Shown here piece by piece: positions 25,016-37,591 of a stretch of DNA of 64,000 nt. The DNA is from Lycium barbarum (lineage: Eukaryota > Streptophyta > Magnoliopsida > Solanales > Solanaceae). The translations under genes and the position numbers were made by a program. The stretch spans positions 14,768,336 through 14,832,335 of the forward strand of contig NC_083340.1 in the NCBI RefSeq assembly GCF_019175385.1, in the 5' to 3' direction. The notes beneath the pieces were generated by a model. The model was not told the origin of the DNA. It did not search any database and saw only the letters and a list, made by a program, of their open reading frames with translations. The stretch's first letter is position 1. Each line of letters begins with the position of its first letter.

Positions 25016-25047
25016 GAGGTCGAGAAATACTGTTTTTTTAGTAGTGA

Positions 25048-25468
25048 ATTATTTTGCATGCAGTGGACATTTATTTTTTTCCCTATATTTTTTTAATTCA
25101 AAATCAAAAGCGGGTTTAAGTTCTTCAAGGAATCCGACATAACTTATGAGATATTATGAACTTATTTTCAAAAAAAATTATTTGTTTTAAGGACAAAAAC
25201 TAAATGCCAACACAAACAGGATAAAAGTGCAAATAACCCTAAAAATTACCTCTGGCGATTTGAGCAAAGCCCACAGTTTAGAGATGGACCATTACGTAAT
25301 GAAAGTTGGTTTATTTTGTTAGGTAATATGTACATATCCTACTAATAACTGTTAGCAATTGTATATACACGTCAATTTCCCATGGCAAATTCACTACGTA
25401 AGGCAATTTCATTCGAAAAAAGACTAAGTTCTCCACCAATAGATTTTCAAAGATATATGACCAATTAA
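25048..25468. other. Intergenic, no gene recognised
   Basis: Short AT-rich spacer between CACTA element 1 and the nested Stowaways. Confidence 0.4.
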
Positions 25469-25470
25469 TA

Positions 25471-25973
25471 CTTCCTCCGTTTCAATTTAAGAAGGTGTTT
25501 GACTCAGCACAAAATTTAAGAGAAAATAAGAAGATTTTTGAAACTTGTTAGCTGAACCAACTAATAGAAATTTCTATGGCTGTAAATTATTTTTATTAAA
25601 GGCAAAATGGAATGTTTGAAGCTATGTTGTTATTCCTTCCATCCACTTTTACTGGTCCCCTATTGAGTTGACACGCCTATTAAGGAACTAAAAATAGAAT
25701 GAAAGTTACCATATTACCCCTTTATTATGCTGATTCCAAAGTCCTGAAAAAAGGAATTGGAAAATTTGACTTACTAATACTAAGGGTAAAATAGGAAAAA
25801 AGTGATAAATTATGTCTTGGTTTTCTAAAGTGGACAAGTAAAATTGGATAACTATTTTTAGTATATTGGACAAGTAAAAGTGGTCGGAGGGAATACTACA
25901 CATAAGAAAAATGTCATTCTTTTTAAAACTGACTAAAAAGAAAAGAGTGCCACATAAATTGAAACAGATTGAG
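25471..25973. mobile_element. Stowaway MITE interrupted by another
   Basis: The left end CTTCCTCCGTTTCAATTTA and the inverted right end CTCAATCTGTTTCAATTTA match, with TA at both borders. The element is split by a second MITE at 25633-25893. Confidence 0.8.
25633..25893. mobile_element. Inner Stowaway MITE
   Basis: The left end TTCCTTCCATCCACTTTTAC and the inverted right end TTCCCTCCGACCACTTTTAC match, with TA duplications at 25631-25632 and 25894-25895. It lies wholly inside the outer Stowaway. Confidence 0.8.
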
Positions 25974-26323
25974 TATCACTTTATTTCTATTTCATACGCC
26001 CTTTGCACACATACAATACATACACAACACGTGTTATGTACATAAGTGTGTGTGCTGGATATTACCGAAATACTATACATTTTTTCTTTTGGATCTTTTA
26101 CTTCAATTCTTTCTGTATAGAACTAGAATGCACCTAGTTTATATTTTTTGTAGCACATTCTTCAAGTTAGAAAGGATTGCGTTATCGAAGCTGAGTTATA
26201 AATGGGCATCCCATAAAACTTCTCATCAGAACATCTATGAGAACTCCCGGTGCTGTTTCAACCTTGATTTGTGTGAGTCATATAGCATTGGAGTCATCGA
26301 TGAGATATATTATACTAATATTA

Positions 26324-26583
26324 TTCACTCCGTTTCATTTATGTGTCTTAATTTGATTAAGTACGGAATTTAAGAAAATAAGGGAGACTTTTGAATCTTG
26401 AGATTTAGAGTTAAAATGTGAATAATAAAATTAAAGTACTTTTTGAATCTTGTGTTAAACATGCATGTCATCAGGAATGTTGGAATATAATTACCAAGTT
26501 ACAGTACGTATAAATTGTGATATTCTTTGTTAAACTGATTAAAAAGAAAACTAAGGCACATAAATTAAAATAGATGGAGTAAT
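26324..26583. mobile_element. Stowaway MITE
   Basis: Ends TTCACTCCGTTTCATTTATG and, inverted, TTACTCCATCTATTTTAATT. About 260 bp, no coding sequence. Confidence 0.75.
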
Positions 26584-26821
26584 AAATAAAAATATGCATA
26601 GCAAGTTTTTGATGATTTCCTTCCTTCATGGCGGTACTTCAACTAGCTAATCTATGTGCCACCAAAATACCATCTCTCTTCGTTTTCTTTTATAGAGTAG
26701 GAAAGAACATGTGGGCTTTCTTCCGTTTTCTTTCATTTTGGATAATCGGGTGGTGTATTCATTTCAAATTTAGATTCTTGCACTCTTTTTTATTATTTAT
26801 TCATATTGAATTCTCCCTAGG

Positions 26822-27008
26822 CTGTGGTGGAGCCACATGCATCCAAGGGGTGTCTGATCTTCGCTGAAAAATTACACTGTGTAAACACGTAAAAATAATT
26901 TTTTTATGTATATGTATATGTACTAAGGGTTGAACCCCCTTAGTTTCTTTGTATATTTATTTTATCATATTTTGACACCCCTTAGTAAAATTCTTATTTC
27001 CGCCACTG
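26822..27008. mobile_element. hAT-type MITE with perfect 8-bp TSD
   Basis: The ends are CTGTGGTGGA and, inverted, CAGTGGCGGA. The 8-bp duplication TCCCTAGG is perfect at 26814-26821 and 27009-27016. 187 bp, no coding sequence. An 8-bp duplication and CAGNGGCGGA-type ends fit hAT. Confidence 0.88.
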
Positions 27009-27016
27009 TCCCTAGG

Positions 27017-27777
27017 TTACACTATTTTTGGGAATTCATTAATTGGACAGGAATATAAGTAGGAAATTTTCAAAACTATACCGCCCAACATAGTATTTTG
27101 TATCCATTTAGCTAATATAGTTTTTTTTTTTTCAACAATATTTATATACGCTTATATATTATTATACTGTGTTTCTCACAAAAAATGAATCAGATTCGAA
27201 ATTCGAACCCACTTCTATTCTTCCAACTTGTCCAACAATGGTAAGTTTCCTTTCTAATCTAATTGACACCCGCCCAACTCTTATAAAAACAATACTTTAA
27301 CTACTATTTGATCCCCAAACACTTAAATACGCGACAGGGTATTATAAGCTGGCAGAGTGATCTTGCTGCTTTGATACACAAAGATTCAGTCCTTTGCCGC
27401 TCCGATTCGTAAAAGAAAAAAAAGCTCCAAACACAACATTACATTGAGGTTATCAAATAACAATCAAAAGACGACTACGTTGAAGAAGAGAAATGGGAAA
27501 ATGACCTCTCTTTTAAATTATATACAATATGAGGCTATTCGGGTAAGGTTTGAAAAACATGCCTTATTTTGGTATTAAGTTTGGTTGAGTGACTAAGAGT
27601 GTAAAAATCTTCATACAAATCCCTATTAATTTAAAATACTATTCTCAAGACTAAAACCACTTGTTAGGTTAACCACTTTGAGCTTTAAATTTTGCTATCG
27701 TGTATCGAGCAAAACATATCAAGTTGCACAGAAGAAACCATATGCATGCGTATTCAGTGCTATAAGATAGGCTGGTT

Positions 27778-27816
<39 letters not shown>

Positions 27817-28327
27817 CCTCTCCATAACATCAGGCTAAGATGATCACTAACAACAAATAACTCATTAAATCTTTTATTTTTTTAACGTTGCCGAATGTAG
27901 GAACTCATTTTTATTTAAGTTCTTTCTTCCTACAACGGGCAATGTTGACTTTCAGTCGCTTTTAGTGATGAATTTACAACAAACCTAATAGGTTTTGGTG
28001 GATTTAAACATGATAAGTACTCCAAAATGGTGTCATCCTTCTCTTCTTCAATTCATTCGATTGGTTCCATTTTTGTTATACTTGTCAAAGTAGCTAAGTT
28101 TAATATCCATTTTTTGTTCTCCATGTGTTTGGTCTGCAAATCGTCAAATATCCGATAACGACTATATAGTAACATTTTGTGTGCATTGTCAAGGAGGTTT
28201 CTGGAGATAATTTCTTGATAGAGTTGCAATAAAGGAAGTAAAGTAAGAAAAGAACATTCTTTTTCATGCTTTAGTTTGAAATGAAAACAGAATACTGAAA
28301 TAAATTAGGAAAATTGCATAAGTTGTC
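27017..28327. other. Intergenic, no gene recognised
   Basis: AT-rich with a poly-T run at about 27783-27809. No exon I can defend. Confidence 0.4.
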
Positions 28328-28332
28328 CTCTA

Positions 28333-29056
28333 TGTATACGGTAAAAGCCGGATGTGAGCCAAACCGGTGGAACGGGAACCGGAGGAAGGAACAATGATGC
28401 GCCCGAGGCTACTCGCCCTTGACCGAAACAACGCCCGGGCCGAAGCCGAGCAAGGGCACCGACTGATCTGCCCTCTGCATCGTTGAAACGGCCAAGCCCG
28501 AGGACTCGGGCTTTCATGGCCGTTGGTCCGCATAACCGTTAGCCCGAGTGACCGTTTGTCCGTGTGGCCGTTGCAGACGGGTCACGCGCCAGTAACGTCC
28601 AGTCATGGTCAACTACCTACCATGCGTGTGTCAGACGGCGCCGTCAGTCTAATCCCACAAAATCCGTGCAGAGCAGTCCTTTTTATTATTATTTTATTAG
28701 CTCATATTGTATGAGAACCATGGGGGTGCTACTATAAATAGGGCATGTCCCCTTCCTTTAAAGGGGTTGGTCACTTTTATTTTCCAAGAACACTTGTAGT
28801 AGAAGAATTCATATATGCAATCTCTCTCATTGTTTGATTCGGCCAAGGCTACCAGTTATTATTATTATTGCATTCCATCCATCTAATATCATACTTTGTT
28901 CACTAACACTCGTATCACTAGCAAACTATCGCCACTAGCCGTTTTACTAAGGAGCTCCCAAATACTTGTTTTTCCCCCTTAACACACATCAAGAACAAAG
29001 CACATATCCTATACCCATTCACAAATTTAATTGATTATCCGAATCCGGGGTAAACA
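28333..29056 (+). mobile_element. Solo LTR of a second LTR retrotransposon
   Basis: 724 bp, TGTATACGG to GGTAAACA (TG...CA), with a perfect 5-bp duplication CTCTA at 28328-28332 and 29057-29061. It is GC-rich in its first half, unlike the surroundings. A TATA-like CTATAAATAGGG lies near 28732, the likely retrotransposon promoter. Superfamily not proven from an LTR alone; Ty3/gypsy is likely. Confidence 0.9.
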
Positions 29057-29154
29057 CTCTAAACTTGTCCGAAAAAACCATTTACACCTTAATTTTACAA
29101 ACGACCTATCACACCTTAAAGAAGAGTAAAATAAAGCTTGTCTGAAAGTAAAAA

Positions 29155-29598
29155 TGCAGAAAATTAAATGAGCAAAATGGAGAATTTTCTGATGATTTTT
29201 ACTGTCTTCAAAACAGCCCTATTTATATATACAACTCTGCTGCTAGAAAAATAAAAGGAAATGTAAATATTTTTTGTACAAGTGTCTATTCCTTATTGCT
29301 TAGTGGAATAACAATCTAACAAACTTTGTGGGACCATTTATCTACACCATTGATTTGTGTACAACTGTGTTTTGTATCCAATTCAAAGGTTAATATTTGT
29401 ACAACTGTTTATTCTGTCAAGGCCAGCATTTGTGAAGTGTTGGGCTTTGTCTTTGTATTGTAAATTGGGTCTGAATTTTGGACCAGTGTTCTCAAATTAT
29501 CGGGAGCATCTTCAACCTTATTCTTTCCCCCTTTTTCCTTTTTAGACAAAGAACCAGAAGATGGTGAAATCACCATAGTTGAATCTCGAATTTCAACA
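29155..29598 (-). repeat. 3' LTR of copia element 1
   Basis: On the minus strand it starts TGTTGAAATTCGAG right after the purine tract GCCGGGGGG. It matches the right-hand copy closely from about 29250 to 29598. The lower boundary is a guess from a TGCAG start. Confidence 0.75.
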
Positions 29599-29599
29599 C

Positions 29600-32500
29600 C
29601 CCCCGGCAAGTTGGAGGGGTTCGAAGAAAGCCCCAACTTGGAGAGAATGTGATGATGAGAGGGTCCAGACAAAGCCTTAGTAAAGAGATCTACAACCTGT
29701 GATGCCGCCGGTACATATGAAAGAGAAATCAGCCTGGCAATAAATTGTTGCCTGACGAAATGACAGTCGAGTTCCACGTGTTTAGTCCTTTCGTGGAAGA
29801 CCGGATTTCGGGCTATGTAAATTGCTGATTGGTTATCGGAATGAACCGGAATAGGAAGCTCCGGTGGTGAACCCAAATCGATCAGCAAGCGATTCAACCA
29901 AGTCAGTTCAGCAACGACCCTTCGCATGGATCGATACTTGGCCTTAGCCGAAGACAAAGAAACTGAATCTTGTTTCTTTGATTTCCATGAAATCGGAGAA
30001 CCTCCAAGTGTTATAAAAAATCCGCTAACAGATCTGCGTGAGTCCACACAAGAACCCCAATCCGCGTCACAAAAGGCAACAAGCTGAAGAGAAGCATCAG
30101 CTTTAAAGAGTAATTTGTGTCCATGATTGGCACGAACATATCGAAGAACTCTAATGGCTGCTGAATAATGAGGAACACGAGGGCTTTGCATGAACTGAGA
30201 AAGATGCTGCCCAACATATGAAATGTCAGGTCGACTATGAGTGAGGTAATTAAGCTTCTATTAGCCTTCGATAGCAAATAGGATCTGTTAAGAAGTCTCC
30301 TGAATTGATTCCTAACTTGTAAGCAGGATCAAGTGGAGAAGCAACAATGGGAAGATGAGAATAATCGAATTCTGAAAAAAGATCCAGAGTATACTTCCGC
30401 TGAGTAATGATCATACTATGAGATTCTCTCAAAATCTCTAGCCCTAAGAAATAGTGTAAGTGCCTTAAATCCTTGATTTTGAATTCATTATCAAGAAAAC
30501 ACTTTAATTGATTGAGTTCTGAAGCGTTGTTACCTGTGAGAATTATATCGTCAACATACACTGCTATAATTGAGATGGAGTCCCCATCTTTCTTAAAAAA
30601 TAGTGAATAATCATTAAGTGAAGAAGTAAATCCTTTGTAGTTGAGTGCACATGTAAGTTTAGAATACCATTGTCGAGAAACTTGTCGAAGTCCATATAAG
30701 GATTTATTAAGCTTGCAAACATGTTCAGAACTAGGGCTTGGCATGCCAGGGGGAAACCTCATATAAACATCCTCATGCAAATCACCGTGTAAAAATGCAT
30801 TGTTCACATCCAATTGTGAAATAGGCTAACCCTTTTTTACAGCAATAGTCAAAATGCATTTAATGGTAGTCATTTTTATAACAGTGGAGAAGGTTTCATT
30901 AAAATCCACTCCTTCCATTTGAATATAACCTCTCACAACTAGTCTTGCCTTTAGTCTCTCTAGGCTTCCATCAGACTTTTGTTTTACCTTATACACCCAC
31001 TTGCAAGGTATGGCCCTCATTTCTTTAGGTAGTAAAACCACATCCAAAGTTTTGTTAGCCTCTATGGCTTCAAATTCAGATGCCATAGCTTGCTGCCAAC
31101 CTGGGTGCATAGCAACTTGTGCAAACCTGGTTGGTTCAGTGATAGTAGAAATGAAATTACTTATTTGTTGATTGGTGGAAGATAAGGCAGCCAAAGAAAA
31201 AACAACAGGACTAACAGGACAAGGAAAACATGAGGGAACATGATGAAGAAGGATTAGTGATTGAGACTGAATCACATATATAATCAGATAAGTAATCAGG
31301 TCTGTTACGTTGTGTACTAGATGTCCTGGTATGAGTTTCATTAAGAGAGGGTGAAGATAATGAAGGTGAATGAGTAGGTAAAACATATGACTGTAAATGA
31401 GACAAAGTAGGAGAAGTTTGAGACATACCTGGTGAAGTATAGGCTTCAGGAATTGTATCAGTTACTTCATGTTCTGCAAAATTAGGCTCAGTAGATAAAG
31501 GAAACTCAACATGTGAAGGATCAGAATTAGATATACAAGATATAGCAGGGAAAATAGGTGGTGAGACATTTAAAGGATCAGAATTAAATGTTTTCATGAA
31601 ATATCACATCTCTTGATACAAAAATCTTTTTGGTAACCAAATTGAAAAGTTTTAAACCCTTTTGTCCATATGGATACCCTATAAATACACAAGCATTTGC
31701 TCTTGGCTCAAATTTGGATCTATAAGGTGATAAAGTAGATGCATAACAGAGACAACCAAAACTCTTTAGAGATTGTAGTTGGGGGAGTGTCCAAACAAAA
31801 GATGATAAAGTGTTTTCCCTTTTAGAACTATGGATGGAAATCTATTAATAAGGAAAGTTGCAGTTCATAAACACTCACCCCAAAAACCAATAGGCAATCC
31901 TGATTGAAATAACAAAGCTCTTGAAGTTTCTAAAAGATGTCTATGTTTTCTTTCAACCACCCCATTTTGTTGTGGGGTGCCAACACAAGAAGTTTGATGC
32001 AAAATACCCTTAGAATTTAGGTAGGCAGTGGCAATGGTACTTTTTCCTAATTCAAAAGCATTGTCAGATCTTATCTTTTTAACTTGGGTGTTGAACTGTC
32101 TCTCTATCATGGCTATGAAATATTGAAGCATGGTGAAAGCATTGCTTTTAGTTTTTAAAAGGTATGTCCAAGTAGCTCTGCTAAAGTCATCTACTATGGT
32201 TAAAAAAATATTTAAAACCATTGTGAGTTGGAGATTTATATGGTCCCCATGTATCTATGTGTATTAATTCAAAAATGTCTTTGGATTTTATTTCACTTAA
32301 TGGAAAAGGAAGTTTTGACTGTCTAGCCATAGGACAAACATTACATGAACATTCAGATAAAGATTTAAAACTGAAAGATTTAATGCTTTTCATTGATGAT
32401 ATGGGCAAATGCCCTAGTCTGTTGTGCCAAAGATTTACATCAGACTGATTTTTGATAACTATAGACCTAGAATTTGAAATGCAAACTGGAATCTTAACAG

Positions 32501-33960
32501 AACTAGATAGAGCACTAGTCTTGAAAGTTTTCTTTGAAGGAAAATCTGCAGAATTAAACTGATACAATCCATCCTTTACTTCACCAAGTACCAGTTGGTT
32601 CTTCACTGAAGGGCCCTGTAATATGCAAGCAGTAGATGAGAAAATAATGAGATAACTAAGTTGCTTGCATAATTTATGAACTGACAGCAGATTTATTCTG
32701 AATGAAGGCACATAAAGGACATTGTGAATGATAGTATTAGGAAAGAGTTGAACACTACCTGTATGAGTAGCTTTTACTTTAGCAGAATTAGGTAGATTTA
32801 CATTGATAGGAGCAGGTAAGGGTGAGAAATTAATAAACAGACTAGAGTCAAAAGAAAGATGTTGAGTAGCTCCTGAATCTAAGATCCAATTAGTGGAATT
32901 AATAGCTATAAGGCAAGAAATGGACTGTCTTGAACCTTTACCAGCACAATTTGCCATAACATCTGAAGTTGAAGCCTCTGATTAACTAACTTTGACCTGA
33001 TTTAGTAGTTGCACCAACTGAGTGAATTGATCTTGACTGAGCTGGTTGATTCCTGCAATGTTGTCCATATGACACTGATTGTTTCCTCCATTCTCAGTAG
33101 ATGTGAAACTTGCATTGCTTCTCACAGTTCCTTGTGCTCTTTTTGTTCTTGTAAACTTAAAATCAGGAGGAAATCCAATCACCCTGTAGCACTTGTCCAC
33201 TGTATGCCCAACGTTCTTACAGTTTGAACAAACTAGATTATTCCTCTTTCCTTTAAACTCATTTTGTGCAGAATTGTTGTAATTAGTGGCCATAAATGAT
33301 GCAGAGTTTCCTGGAAACTGTGTATTTATGGAAACTTCTCTTTGTTTTTCATCTTTCATAATAAGAGAATAAGCAAGGCCAACACTGGGAAGGGGATTAA
33401 TCATTAATATGTTGGATCTAGCAGGGGAATAAGTGTCATTCAATCCCATGAGAAATTGTATTAGCCTTTCATTTTGTAGTGACTTAGCATATTTGAGTCT
33501 TTCCATTACAGGTACAAGTACATGAACAACAATTCTTAATATTTAAGATATCAAGTTCATCTCATAGGCTCTTGATCTTAGTATAGTATGTTGTAATATC
33601 ATTAGAACCTTGCACTAAATCACTTAAATCTTTCTGGGGTAGTCTAATTTGGCTCCATTAAGCTGACCAAATTTGTCTTTAAGATCTTTCCACAGATCTT
33701 CAGCTGTTTTGGAATAAATGACAGATTCAGCTATGTGTTTTGAAAGAGAATTCAACAACCAAGAAGTAAACATATTGTTACATCTATGCCAGAGTTAGTG
33801 GTCTGGAGATGTAGAATCAGGAGCTTTAGAGCTTCCATCAATAAAACTGGTTTTGTTTTTGGCTGCAAGAGCAATTAAGATCGATCTCTTCCAACCTCCA
33901 TATCTTCTTCCCTCAAAAATGGAATTCACAAGGGACATTCCTTGGAGTCTGAAGGATGGA
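29600..33960 (-). pseudogene. Copia element 1 gag-pol polyprotein, broken
   Basis: Minus-strand segments in order: gag (about 33960-32982; zinc knuckle CSNCKNVGHTVDKC), protease and pre-integrase (32957-32187; WILDSGATQH, then LWHNRLGHLP and CNVC), integrase (32221 to about 31600; [20 protein letters not shown]), reverse transcriptase (31386-30250; YVDDIILTG) and RNase H (about 30260-29600; [15 protein letters not shown]). Breaks include a frameshift near 30257 (between RRLI and the [11 protein letters not shown] segment), TAG in place of tryptophan at about 30823, and stops in the upstream gag. The gene is dead. Confidence 0.88.
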
Positions 33961-34025
33961 GAAAAAGAGGGTTATTGGTATCCATTGAAGATGATCCAGC
34001 AACACCAATAGATATAGCACCAGTA

Positions 34026-34368
34026 CTAAGGAAATGTAAATATTTTCTGTACAAGTGTCTATTCCTTATTGATTAGTGGAATAACAATCTAACAAACTTT
34101 GTGGGAACATTTATCTACACCATTGACTTGTGTACAGACAGCTGTGTTTTGTATCCAATCCAAAGGTTAATATTTGTACAACTGTTTATTCTGTCTAGAC
34201 CAGCATTTGTGAAATGTTGGGCTTTGTCTTTGTATTATAAATTGGGTCCGAATGTTGGCCCAGTGTTCTCAAATTATATGGAGAACCTTATTCTTTCCCC
34301 CCTTTTCCTTTTCAGACAAAGAACCAGAAGATGGTGAAATCACCATAGTTGAATCTCGAATATCAACA
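34026..34368 (-). repeat. 5' LTR of copia element 1, truncated
   Basis: Matches the left LTR copy in sequence and order (a shared GGAAATGTAAATATTTT end and a shared TGTTGATATTCGAG start). It lacks the roughly 95-bp terminal part and any primer-binding site. Confidence 0.8.
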
Positions 34369-35203
34369 TACCTTAACAATAATATATGTGACCTATTTCC
34401 ATTATGTAATAGAATTTTAACTTTACATTATTAATTTTGTCTAAATCGAATGAGACACCTAAAGGAAAAAATTAGAGAACTATAACTTCTATGGTGGTGC
34501 CTCTTTTCCTGTACCGTTTTCATTTCAACTCCATTATTGGCGGTAGACGGTTGACGGTTGTCTTGGATTTACAAGAAAAGAATACACATGATGTTATTTA
34601 TATTTAGGAAAATACTATAATAAAAACAAACTAGTATACGTACCCACGCTACGCGCAGATCGCTTCAAAGTAAAAAAAAGAGCGGAGAGAGATAATAGAA
34701 ACAAATGTATATAAATCATTTGTGACATATTACAAATTTTATATTCTCAGTTTTCTGAATCAGTCTTATTACAGATGATGTTTAAGCTAATATTCATGAA
34801 TAAAATAACATAAAGACCAATTCTTGTAAGAAATAAATATATTGAATGATACGTCGTGAATAATCAATCTTTGTTTTCTCTATTCTTGTTAATTTGTACA
34901 CTTAACTTTAGATTAAAGATCTGTGGAGTTCAAACATGTGGCAAGCCTTGAATCATGGACAGCTTCTCCACCTTTAAGCCTAGTTTGTTGTCCTCCATTC
35001 CGAGGTTATTTAATAAGAGATCTAGCTCCTTTATATGTCTTCAAATCCCTCACAACTGTTGTACTTCTACTCTACATTTACGACTCGACAGTAATTCAAA
35101 ATGGTCTGTATAATGACATCATAATATACCAAGAAAGCTTTTTAACAGCTATGTCGATGATATTATGATATCCCTAAGCTATGGTGAGATAAGTGGTTAG
35201 TCA
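34369..35203. other. Intergenic, no gene recognised
   Basis: AT-rich DNA. A reading frame of 81 codons (34923-35168, plus) matches nothing I know and is probably random. Confidence 0.4.
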
Positions 35204-36333
35204 CTTCTTTCTGAGAAATTGCCCTATCGAAGCTTCCCATCATCCACATTTGTGCAGCATGACTACCCCATTTTTTAAGCTTCCTCTAGAGAACCTAGCG
35301 CTTTGACGTCGAATTAAGTGCACTAACTCTTCCTTTGAGAAATTAAACATCTACTTACCCAGTCACAACACAATAACGGCGAAATACGTTCAGTAAATCC
35401 ACGAGTTCATAACCATTCTCCTATCCTCATTCGACCCAACAGAATTATTTAATATGCAGCATAAAATCAACGCCGCTCACAATTTTCATTTTTACGTTTT
35501 GTATAACTAAATGTCGGCAACAACTTAAACAGAGAACTTCAATCATCTGGCTATCCTACATAGCATTGTTATAGGAGTTTGACAAAACTTTTTCTAACGA
35601 AAGAACTACCAAGACTTCACCGCATATAGTATCAAACTTTTCTCTATGAGCGCCTATAAAAATCAAGCTGTCAAATAGTCTTGTTTCTATGAAAATTTTG
35701 GCAGGTACCATATCACACAAACTAAATTTGCATGTCACAATGGACAATATGGAAGTTCAGCACCAATTTGATAACAGTAATATTCAGTATGAGAAAACAC
35801 ATAGGTCTAATTTGAAGCATGAAAACAAAATAAATACTGTTTATGTTTTCTTTTCTTTTCGGTTCCCTGCTCCTCCCTGTCCTCTTGTAATTACTGCAAT
35901 CCCGCTGTAGGGCACTAAATAAGATGTAAGTAGCACATGTAAAATAATATGCTGGAAACACGCTAATCAGCTACTCAGCTAACACAAAGGATCACATTAT
36001 ATGACCATTCCATCAAATAGTTCAAGCCACATCAATTGCAGCTAATTGCTCTTTGGTATCCTAGAATATCAAATTTAAGGCATGGCACAACATTCGATAA
36101 TGTCTTCCTTCGCAAACAACGTCGGGTAATTCCATTTAGCCAAAATTGAGTCAAGTATAACTAATAATAACCAAAAGACTGTGAAAACGCTATATGCAAG
36201 ATTATAGCAATAGATGGAAAAAGAAGAAGGAGAAGTTACATGCAAGAACTCGATAAAAAGGGGAACTGACATTGAAATTGATAATCTGCTCCAGTCTTCT
36301 AAATTTAATCGCAGCACAATCATATGGTCCAAA
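35204..36333 (-). pseudogene. AP2-type transcription factor relic
   Basis: Two minus-strand exons in the right order. 36333-36265 encodes the end of a first AP2 domain (YDCAAIKFRRLEQIINFNVS). 35350-35204 begins after an AG and encodes the linker and second AP2 domain ([20 protein letters not shown], then MLHKCG, stop, WEASIGQFL). That matches the two-AP2-domain family of AP2/TOE/RAP2.7 type, nuclear DNA-binding regulators of flowering and development. In the second exon a TGA replaces the arginine after HKCG, consistent with CGA to TGA. The intact family exon would continue with GKK and a donor, which is damaged here. I saw no microRNA172 site. The N-terminal exons and the rest of the second domain are not visible. 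A hAT-like MITE (36471-36733) lies upstream. Confidence 0.78.
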
Positions 36334-36470
36334 GTTAATAGGAAAATGTAACACTATTATTTGACAGAGAGAGCGAGAGATATTTACCTCCTGCAGTTGG
36401 AAAAATACAATTAAGAGGAATAGAGAAGACAATTAGAAAACTATAGTAAATTACATCTATTAAGAATTTA

Positions 36471-36733
36471 GAGCCCGTTTGGATTGGCTTATAAGTTGCT
36501 TATAAGTTGTTTTCAGTTTTTTTGAGTGTTTGGCTGGCCAGCTTAAAGTCATTTTGTGCTTAAAATAAGCTCAAAAAAATAATTGGGTCCATTTGACTTA
36601 GCTTATGTAAAGCAGCTTATAAGCTGAAAACAACTTATAAGCAAAAAAAAAAAAAGTTAAACTACCCCAACTTATGTTTTTTAGCTTATAAGCTGCAAAT
36701 AGCTTATAGGTATAAGCCCATCCAAACAGGCTC
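36471..36733. mobile_element. MITE with GAGCCCGTTTGG ends
   Basis: The left end GAGCCCGTTTGGATTGGCTT and the inverted right end GAGCCTGTTTGGATGGGCTT match at most positions. The interior repeats GCTTATAAG words. A related copy lies at 55531-55776. Confidence 0.75.
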
Positions 36734-36779
36734 TAGGAGATAATCAAACTCAACTCATCATAAGATTTGAATTGTACTA

Positions 36780-36900
36780 AAGGCATGAATAAGATTATAA
36801 TTGTGTTTTTACCATCTATTTCCTTTAGAATATCCTTTTCCTCGTTCTCCTCTGTAGCAAAGGGAAGACCCCTGTGGATAGTAGAAACAGGGTGGCGACG
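36780..36900 (-). other. Exon-like segment of unknown gene
   Basis: On the minus strand, TACTATCCACAG is followed by an open frame reading GLPFATEENEEKDILKEID and then GTAAAA. The acceptor, acidic coding look and donor suggest an exon, but I recognise no family. It may belong with neighbouring relics. Confidence 0.35.
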
Positions 36901-37299
36901 ATTACACAAACAATGAGGACTACTTATTTTGAAATTCCATCATAAAAAATTCAAATTCAGCAAATGCTTATATTTAAAATTTGAAATGATTTTTTTCCTT
37001 TTTCCCGTACATAAGCTTTACTAAGCTTCCTAATTCCTGCAGAGTTCTTTTCATGTGATCACTACAAAGACCAGTGGAAGCTACAATAGGATTTGAATGA
37101 CAATACTCATACTATAATCAAAATAGTGTATGTTAATGTATCCATAAAGAAAGTTGAATTCCCAGGAGATCTCTTAGAGCAATTAGCTGGCGATTATAAC
37201 TAAAAGGAAGGAATTATCTCAATCACAAAAAATATTCAAGAAAGAAGTTGTCAGTTAGTTATAGGCCTCATTATATAGTCATACAATAGCAGTGCCTGC

Positions 37300-37525
37300 T
37301 ACTTTAAATGAGAGAAGCAGTGTCTGCAAAGCAAGTCCTGCTATCATTCTTCTCCATAAACCTTGCAAGATAAAATTCAAAATTGGGATAAATTAAATCT
37401 CTGTCGTAATCTTTTTAGGTTGAAATAAGTTATGAGATTCAAAAGTTCAAGTGTTTCCTATTCACCATCAGTAGTTTCCCATAAAACATGCTTACAAATG
37501 CAGACTTAGATTAAACTTTGATATA

Positions 37526-37591
<66 letters not shown>

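Larger units (their letters stand above)
21432..25047. mobile_element. Non-autonomous CACTA element 1 with captured exons
   Basis: The right terminus read inward is CACTACTAAAAAAACAG, and the left is the same with its first C changed. CACTA termini and subterminal repeats define the superfamily. Both ends hold arrays of ACCGACCTCATGAGGTCGGT variants: eight on the left, six on the right. No transposase is present. The interior carries cytochrome c1 exons on the minus strand and a SINE-like piece. About 400 bp inside the left end is nearly the same as in the element at 49105, so they are one family. A 3-bp duplication AAT is possible but the left edge is mutated. Confidence 0.88.
29155..34368 (-). 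mobile_element. Decayed Ty1/copia element 1
   Basis: The two LTR copies lie at about 29155-29598 (3' LTR) and 34026-34368 (5' LTR). The polyprotein between them is on the minus strand in copia order: gag, protease, integrase, reverse transcriptase, RNase H. The 5' LTR lacks the terminal part and the primer-binding site, which look deleted. Boundaries on the left are approximate, and I found no matching target duplication. Confidence 0.88.

Noticed and set aside
29409..29598. Continuation of the copia RNase H frame into the LTR
   Set aside because: It reads through the purine tract into LTR DNA and is not part of the polyprotein.
36075..36190. Possible terminal exon with a membrane-like stretch (FFWLLLVILDSILA)
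   Set aside because: It can be spliced in frame after the AP2 first-domain exon, but AP2 proteins have no membrane segment there, so it is probably coincidence.
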